Below, piece by piece: positions 56,017 to 64,000 of a DNA stretch of 64,000 nucleotides (positions within the stretch are counted from its first letter, which is position 1; each line of letters opens with the position of its first letter). This DNA is from Lagopus muta (taxonomy: Eukaryota; Chordata; Aves; Galliformes; Phasianidae), in the NCBI RefSeq assembly GCF_023343835.1, contig NC_064444.1:16095219-16159218 (forward strand), given 5' to 3'. A model generated the notes under the pieces. The model saw only the letters and a program-made list of their open reading frames with translations. It ran no database searches and had not been told where the DNA came from. The translations under genes were made by a program, and so were the position numbers.

Positions 56017-59000
56017 GTAAGGCGCTTCGCGAGGTCTCGCTCCCCGGCCCCCAGCCCCGAAACCCAAAAGCTGGGGGATTTGCAGTAAGGCGCCCGCAGA
56101 GGGGCCGCCGCTCCTCCCTTTTCCCCGCGATCCCGCTCCGCCAAGCTCCGTCGGGGCACGGACCGCTCGCCTCCCTCGGAGTTGAACTTAGTTTTGGGCA
56201 CGGGCGTAGCTGCCTTCTGCTGCCGCGCCAGCCTTCTTTCGTTGGCAACAAATAGTATCGAAGGGAGAAAAAAAACTCTAGTGGTATGAAGTAGCATCTA
56301 GAAAAGTTAGCGCTGGATCAGAAAAAGGTTTCTTTGGGGTGGTTTTAATGGGAGAGCGGGATTTCTGCCCTCGTGCTGCAGTTGAGAGGTTCTTTTCCCC
56401 AAAGTAGGTAGGAGACTTGTTACAAACAAAGCCTCACCTCCTGCACAGTTTGACAGCAACAAACAGATCACGCACAATAGTTACTGTTAGCTCAGAGTCC
56501 TGGCACATCTTCAGGAAGCTCTTAACTCCATCGGCCCCTTTCATCTCCCTGAAAGTCGCTGTGTTGGCAGTGATGCCTCCACGCTGTGAAGGAGTAACAC
56601 CATCTGCGAGCCAGGCAGGTGCCTGGGTGCTTTGAAATCTCACACAGGGAGAACAGACCCTGCCTAGCAGATGGAGGAGTGTGCGTGAATGGTGAATGAC
56701 ACAGATGGAAGAACTGCTAGAATGAAAGCACGCTCTGTAAGATAGTTAGGGATGTCTTGTTAATGTGGTTGCCTGGTGATAAAAGCTAAGGGTTCACGCT
56801 TGTAGCATAAAATACTTGTTGCCCACAAAAGGAGGAATGCAGGAAGGGAGAATCCTCAGAATTTAACACGCTAGTAGGAAGGGCTGGTACTGAAATACCT
56901 CCTCCCATGTGGTTCCTCTAGAACTTCAGAACAGGGTCACAGGATCTCTCAGCTCACTACCCAGAAAATGGTCAATACTGAAAAACAAACTTTATCCCTG
57001 TTTCATTATTGTCCACAGCTAATTCCAGCAGTTCACACCGCAGCAGTACAGTGCCTTGTGACACCAGCAGGCTGCAGGTGTTGTGGAAGCATCACTCAGG
57101 TGGCTCCATACATACTCACCTCTCCTATATCTCAATCTTACAAAGTTTAGGGAAAGAGAAATGTTTGCCTATCTCACATTGCACACAGTGACACCCACAG
57201 TGTTTGAATTCCTTTCTATCATCCTTTGGGTCACCTTTTATCACCTTTATTCTTAGTCTGCTTCCTTTATAGTTTGCAGCTACTTCAGGCACGGGAGCTA
57301 ACATCCTGCAACCTCATTTGGGTTAGTGTTTATGCATTATCTTATGTCAGTTCAGTCAGAGACACCTGCATCTTCTTTAGCATCTCTTGATTTAAAAGCT
57401 TGCAAACTGGAGTGAACAGAAAGCCAACTACTTCACAGTCACAAGAGGCAGCGAAAAGTTCGAACCAATTCTTCCTTTCTGTGAAAGCAGAATCAAAACC
57501 TTTACAAGCAAAGGTAAGGGGGCCCTCTGCTATCAAAGTCTATGGAACGATTGAAAACTGGTTGCTGATATCATAAACACAAACAGCCGTAGGAAGCATC
57601 TCAATCAACATGCAGCGTGTCATTCTTGAACATATGTTTATCACAACACTCTTTACTGGCACTTGAAAAGACCTATTTTACCATAAAATGAAAGATGAGA
57701 TAGTTATCATGATCAAAAATCAACAATTCAGAAGGAAAGATGCATGAAGACACATCAGCTTTGGCTGATGTGAGGACAAACTAATACTTCATGGTTTGAT
57801 TGTGTTTGGTTTAATGAAGTTTAATCGTCCTGAGATTGTTTTTTTTCTTTTTCTATGCTGTTTGATAGCCCGTGGCTACCACTGTATCAGCTAATAGTAT
57901 TCAATGATGACAGCTTCCAGGACAGATCTTGAGCCGAGCAGTAGGAAATGCAGATACAGGCTGTGACTTGTGAATGGCTCCATCTCATCCTTCTTTTTAC
58001 AACAGTTGTCTTTATGGCATCTTAAAAACAAGAATTCCATCTGTTGCCTCCACGGTGGACATACACATCAGTTTCATTTAGCAGAAAATCCTGTAGGAGA
58101 TTCAGCCTCTAAAAGTGCCTTACTGAGTTTCGCATCAGCTTAGTCCCTCATCTCTGTCACACTGGGGCTGGTGGCTTGTTAGCTCTATGGGTAAATTTTC
58201 CTATAAGAGCAAAGAAGAACAAGAGGCAGGGAGCAGAGATCTGAGATACTGTTGGGTTTCAGTTCTATCCTTCCAGTCCTGCACTCATTGATATCTTCTA
58301 AATGTGTTTTTTCCCACGCTGCTGCAGGAGGGAACCCTGTCAGCACCACAGCAAGCTTAGCTACCTCAAAAAGAATCCAGTGGGTTACATATCCATAAAG
58401 AAGATGTAATAAAAATAAAGGCACTAATTACACTGCCTTAGTATTTTTGCTAGGCTGCTGAGTGAACTGAGTGGTTACAAACTTGAGTGTCTTCAGACTG
58501 ATGCAAAAAAGGCAGTGAAAAGGAAGTGTCTTTCACTGCCACAAGCCCTAAGCCACTAAGGTATTTGAACGCCTTTGCTTTCAGCGTATCTTGTGCCATC
58601 TAGATGGGAAAAAAATTGCTATCCTTTCAAAATCTACACCCATATAAGTTCTACAGCAGCTTACAAATGTTAAATGGGAATGTTTAAGGACATGGAAGTG
58701 GCAGAAAAAGGCATTTCCCTCCACGTTTGACAAAAATGACATGGGTGACATGGACTATGATGTTCCTGAGACCAGCTATGACTAATTTAAGATGCCAGTG
58801 GTCACACTTAAGGGCCTTTCCATGCTTGTAAAAATAGGTTGTTCTTCATAAACCCTGAAAACTTCCCGGACCTTGAAGAGTATAAATACACACCGTGTTC
58901 CCTCAAAGTTGAATTTTCAAGGAGGGAGACACATATGCACATATATCCACTTCTTACTCGCCAAATCCTCCAGTTTCTTTCTTTGGTGAAGTCTGGGGAA

Positions 59001-62000
59001 GTTTCCTGATTAAAAACTAGACATAGAGGCTTTCAGGTTGAAGTTCCATGCAGACAAAAGTCCTGTTAATTTTCAGTGAGTTCTACTGACAGAGCACGCA
59101 CTGCCCAGAGGTACCTATGTAGTCATTTCTACTGTTATGTTACTTTGGAGACAGCACTGGTGATTTCAGAAAGAAAAAAACACAACTATTTACATTTTAA
59201 GAAGCTCCCAGTAATAAAAAGCTAGAGGTATCCAGCGGCACTAAAATGCTGAATGAATAGCCAGAAACATCTGTGTTTTGGGAGTAGCCTGCTGAGACAC
59301 CCCAATGGGACTTCAGTACAAAGATAGATGGCAGAATGTAACCTTTCTGATGACTGTGGCTTTTGGAAACAGTCTTCAGCTATTAAACAAAATAATCCCA
59401 CGTTAAGTAGGACTGAAACAGCTGGAGTATTTGTCAGTTACCTGCTTCAATACGAGCTGCCTGCTCATTTGGGCAGACCCAGTGGCTGTGTTACAACATG
59501 AAACTGGTGTCAGAAAACTTTCAGGACAGTTTATTCTGAACAGTTTGGATGAGATCTTGTCCTCACTGACTACTAGGAAGCAGGAGTGCCCACTCTGTGT
59601 GCTAAACTACTTTATAAAATAACAGGGATGGTACATTAGCAAGCTGCTATTATGCAGATAAGGTGACACTCCAGAAAGGGCAGAATTCTCAAACGTTGCC
59701 TTATCAGCTTGGTGATCAATAAACACTGCTCAGCTACTCATCACAACACAAAGGAGAAGCACTGTTTGCAGCAAGACAAATGCTTTTTGTGCAGTCCCAG
59801 AGTCCAAAATCAGCACAGTATGTCACTGGAGAAATCATCAACTATGGCTGTCCCTACTGGCTGTTCTCACAAGTGCTCTGAGCTCATTATAACTCATGTC
59901 TGGCAAGAACCCCTTTGGTGGTGATGGTGTTTGTTTGTTTCTTAAAAGATTTCCTAACATGTCCAACCTCTTAAGCATTCCTCAGATCAGTACGAGGCTG
60001 TGCTGAAGTAATGAGTGGTGTCAAAAGCAGAGCCTTGTCAATTTAGGGAAAGATTTGTCATGATAATTTCGATTACACCTAAAATGTTGCTGATGCCAAC
60101 TGAAGTTGAGTAATGCCTAGCATGATTAACAGATGTGTTCCCTGTGGGGGAAGGCGATGCTCAGCCTTAGGTAACCAAGCTATTGTCGACTCTGTACCAG
60201 ATACAATTAATATTAACATTTTTATTTAATTTTCCTGCATAATCTCTGGAAATGTTGCTATTTCCCACTGAAATTTGTGGAAAAAGGATTTACCAACATA
60301 AAATACTCCTTTTTGTGAGTCAAAGTATTTGCACGGTCAGTTACGCTGAGGCTACTAATTGTTGGATTAGTGACCTGAGACTTACTGTATCGTAACAATT
60401 AGATTAAGCTTTTCATGAATTTACAAACAGCAGCATATAAATATTTTAACAGCTCTTTAGCTATCATAACATACACTTTTAATCTCCTCTGAGATATTAT
60501 TTTCTTAAGTGTTCATAGATCACATAAGAAATCATTTGCTTCACAGTACAGCTCACCAGCAGTCAATACCTTTTAGAACAGAAGAATCTTACAGCTTATC
60601 ATAATGCTTCATTTCTTATTCATACTTCCACAGGCTCTTACGCAGGATTTTGCAATCCACAGTGTAGGTATGTAGGTACCAAAGACAATATGCAACCAAA
60701 TATTCTCTATTATAAATAAGGCTAGTGCATCATATCACAAAAAACAAGATCTGATGCTGACCTGCAAGCTTGCTTTTCTACCAGGCACTGCACCCAAGTG
60801 TTTGCCAGCAAATTTAATCATTAATATGAGTAAGAATACAATCTGGCACTTTCACTTCCAAAGGTGGTTGACCTTTGTCTTTTAATATCAGCGTTTACAT
60901 TCCAAAATAGCACTGATGATGATGATAAATCAGCTTTGAAGCAACCTCATTACAAAGACTATGCCAAGAGTTTGACTCATTAATCAATCAAAGCATGGAT
61001 GCAAATCAAGTGATTTTAGTTTCCTAATACAGGCTTTCAATTCCCACTATCAAACCAGTGACCTCAGACAGGTCAAACTGTTACACTGACATCCCTACAG
61101 TGGCCATGAGCTTTGTGCTCCAGGGCTTCACGTGACATTTGGGACAATCTCAGCTATGCCATGCTGACATCCCCTTCTTCCTGGATTCAGTGGCCAGCTC
61201 ACAGCTGCTCTCCTCCGTTTCCCACATGACTTCATCACTCCTCTTTCTTCTCTTTGACAGCTATTAATCAGCTGGTTTACATGTAGCATAGCTTCTGCAA
61301 GGCTCACCAGCACTGTAGTGCACATGCCAGCTACTGCTCTGAAATTCCCTGTTCTCCTCCACTTGCCCATCAGTCTCGCTGGCTCCACAAAATAACTCTT
61401 CAGAACTGTAATTTCTCCAGGGTTATAAACCCTGGGTATATTTTATACCTACTATGTATGAAACATCCTGAATACTTGACAAGGACAAGCGGAGTATTTT
61501 TGACCCAAATCTTTCATCAATTCTGAAACTGTAGTTTCTGTTAGACTCAGAATGCCATGAAGTAGTACAATATATGGGCTCCCAGCTAAATACCTTTTGA
61601 AACAGAGAAGTTATCTGTCCCTGAACAATTCTAATGACCCTTAGCATGACAATTTTACAAAGGTTCTGGAGAAGATACATGGTAAACAGATAGAGGTTGC
61701 ACCATAAGAGGACCATCCTGCATTCAGTGCAGGACAAGCATTCAGAACCAATTCAAGATGCTCTGCTCAAAGTGGTGTTCCAGCTTTGCTCCTCCAAGAC
61801 AGTAAAAGAAGCTGCTGTGACCCAAATGAGCTGTTTTTCCAACAAAAGCAAGCATGCCTCTTTCTCACTGCAAAGAACAAACATATTTTTTGATTACTGC
61901 TCAGCATCATTTTATTCTGAACTAAGAGGAGGAAAGATATCGAGTAGTGAACTGCTATCTTAGTCCCACTGTTTGGAAACATAAAATCACTGCTTAAAGT

Positions 62001-64000
62001 GTTCTTCCCCATCCATTTCTTTATGCCCTTCTAAGTTACGTGAAGAAGCCAGGCATAGCCCTAGAAAGCCCTTCCCACAGGACAGGCATTCCCCTTCTAC
62101 AAGTTAGTAATGAGAGTTGAGTTAGGATCCTTACTACAGATCCAGGAGTTTCTTAATTTGGCCAGGGATCTCAGCTTTAGGACACTCACTGAAGCTAACA
62201 CAGCGGGTATCTAATCTTCATCTTTTTCTAGTCTGTTTTCTCCCTGACATCTTTTTAAGCTCTTTATTAAATTTGCTAGAAGCAAAGGAGAACAGAAAGG
62301 CCATTTCAGGAGTGTAGCAGCCAACAGCCCTTCTTTATTAAAGAAATAAAGCATCTGTAAGGAGGCCGAGATGTGGCATGGATGATTTAGGGGCAGAATT
62401 TCTCTTTCACCTTTTGGCAAAATAGCACAAACCTCTCTGTCAGTTCAGTGCATGTGTGAATACAGCAGCCTAAAGGTGTTTTTTTCAGAAGATGAATACT
62501 TTCATTTCCATACTTAAACCAATGTGAAATAGAAAACTAATAGAGCTACTTAAATGTAAGATGAGAGGGAGCATACAGTTCTGGCAAGTGTTTAAATTTC
62601 CTACGAGGGAAGTTATGATTAAAAGCAGTCCACAAATTACTGAGCCTCTTGCTGTGAATTAAAATGGAAACAAATGGTTTACAGAATTCAGAGCAGCTTA
62701 AGCAGCAACATCAAAGCTCACTGCCTAAATTTCTGCTGCATACAGTGGGAGTCTCATCAGCTGTGCTCAGTTCTAAAGCCTTTGTCCCGCATTCACCAAA
62801 TGATAAAACAGCTAAGTGTGGCTGTGTTTGTACTGTAGACTCTATAGCATTTACATATACTGTAATTACTAGATGATATTGTAGCTAATTGCTCTCAGCT
62901 ATGTTACAAAATAATAAAGCACAACTAAATACATTCCATACTTAGAGATATTTATATTAAAACACTGTAATTTAGGAGGCAGGAGACAAGTTTATACGAA
63001 GTCTTTGTAGTAACAGTCTGAGATCTTTTACTCCTACCTCTCTCTTTGTACTTCCCATTGGCACTGTATATATTCTTCCCATAGAACATACAAAACCATG
63101 CTACTGGGTTTCAGGGAATCTTGCACTGAAAAAAGGATCAGTTGTGATTAATTTGCAACTAACTCTTCACTTCTTGCCTCCTAATGTGACGACAAGAAAA
63201 TGTTATTATTAAAGTTGAAATAACTTGTATTTGGGCCAACTCCCTCACCCCAATCTGCTTTCAGTGAAGTTGATGTAAAGATTCCAGGATTCTCTCACTG
63301 ATTATAAACCTTCAATTTCTCTTCCTCAAGCCATTTGAGCCATATCTTGGCAACCTATTATTCTCTCTTCCAACTACAACTCCTTAATCTTCCCTTTCTT
63401 TTTCACTGCCTTTGTGACATCTTGGACCTGCCATAGCAGGATTTAAGCTTAATTGTGTAGATCTTATGCACTGGTGCCCGAGCGAGAATAGTTTCCAAGG
63501 AAAGGCTTTATTGCCCATCAGAACTTGACTTCCCAAAGATGAACATCTGAGCCCTCTGGGGAACCAGCAGCAAAAGTGCCCACACCCCAAGTAATGGTGA
63601 AACAGCCCTGATTTCATGGAAGCCCTGGAGAGAGAACAGCAGTACAATTCAGCACCTCAGCTTAGATTCAGTGCACTTCATTTCAGCCCTATAAGATTTT
63701 GAAACTTTTATTTCATAAGCAAGGAGAAAGGAGGTAGGAGCAAAGGAGAGGAAACAGTTAAGTTGCCTGCATTGTGACATTCTTTGTGAAGACCATAGAA
63801 AAAAACTAACTACTCATCAAGGGAATCCTTTGTTTTATTCTCACTCTTGCTCCTTTCCCCCATTCTGCGTTTAAACATTGTGCAATCTCTCTCTGAAGCA
63901 TGACAAAGGTTGAGAACTAGGGTCTGCCATACAGCAACAGAAACCATCAGTGGGGAGAACTGCCTCTGTAAGCCACGTATTTCTTTACACCCATATTCAT
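56017..64000 (+). other. SLC6A2: SLC6A2 intron 1 (5' part)
   Basis: Nearly 8 kb after the exon-1 donor. I searched for the next expected coding stretch (AFLIPYTLF then GMPLFYMELALGQ) and found none, so exon 2 lies beyond the window. The sequence is AT-rich. No CR1, nested gene or RNA gene was recognised. An AT-rich stretch with ATTA cores at about 60200-60560 might be regulatory. Confidence 0.7.

Larger units (their letters stand above)
55140..56210. promoter_or_regulatory. SLC6A2: CpG island and promoter of SLC6A2
   Basis: CpG-dense, GC-rich block surrounding the first coding exon. It contains four CAGGG units at 55355-55374, an octamer ATTTGCAT at 55555-55562 and a nearby TTATTAC. No clear TATA box was seen. 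The long minus-strand frame (352 residues, 55239-56297) reflects low stop-codon density and is not treated as a gene. Boundaries were judged by eye. Confidence 0.78.

Noticed and set aside
55073-56297. Minus-strand frame of 352 residues and plus-strand frame of 214 residues at SLC6A2
   Set aside because: GC-rich shadows of the SLC6A2 exon and CpG island with low-complexity composition and no domain.
56017-64000. SLC6A2 exon 2 within the window
   Set aside because: No stretch encoding the conserved AFLIPY or GMPLFYMELALGQ segments could be found on the plus strand.

Overview
This is a 64 kb window of vertebrate nuclear DNA, almost certainly from a bird and probably a galliform. The evidence is large AT-rich introns with GT-AG splicing, two CpG islands, several CR1 LINE fragments (the dominant avian repeat), and a gene order, LPCAT2 > CAPNS2 (nested) > SLC6A2, that matches amniote chromosome-16q12-like synteny. 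No bacterial, plasmid or CRISPR features are present.

Layout: (1) 1-6.8 kb is gene-poor DNA upstream of LPCAT2. Its one notable item is a 61-residue single-pass membrane ORF on the minus strand (4860-4675) with a TATA box upstream. (2) 6.84-7.96 kb is the LPCAT2 CpG-island promoter with coding exon 1. (3) 7.4-35.4 kb is the complete LPCAT2 gene on the plus strand. I traced 14 coding exons that join in frame into 547 residues (human 544), carrying the acyltransferase motifs, calcium-binding EF-hands and a C-terminal KKDD. (4) 27.1-28.2 kb, inside LPCAT2 intron 11 and on the same strand, is the intact intronless calpain small subunit gene CAPNS2. (5) 35.4-55.1 kb is intergenic, with CR1 fragments and AT-rich stretches that may be regulatory. 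(6) 55.1-56.2 kb is a second CpG island with the first coding exon of SLC6A2, the noradrenaline transporter. (7) 56.0-64.0 kb is the start of SLC6A2 intron 1; no second exon was found before the window ends.

LPCAT2 remodels membrane phospholipids and makes platelet-activating factor under calcium control. CAPNS2 is the calcium-binding regulatory partner of calpain proteases. SLC6A2 clears noradrenaline, and dopamine, from synapses. They are neighbours by conserved synteny and share no pathway. The most interesting points are: the unrecognised membrane micro-ORF; a third EF-hand loop in LPCAT2 that looks calcium-competent although the human equivalent is degenerate; and a SLC6A2 N-terminus that reads partly like the dopamine transporter, in a lineage reported to have lost that transporter gene.
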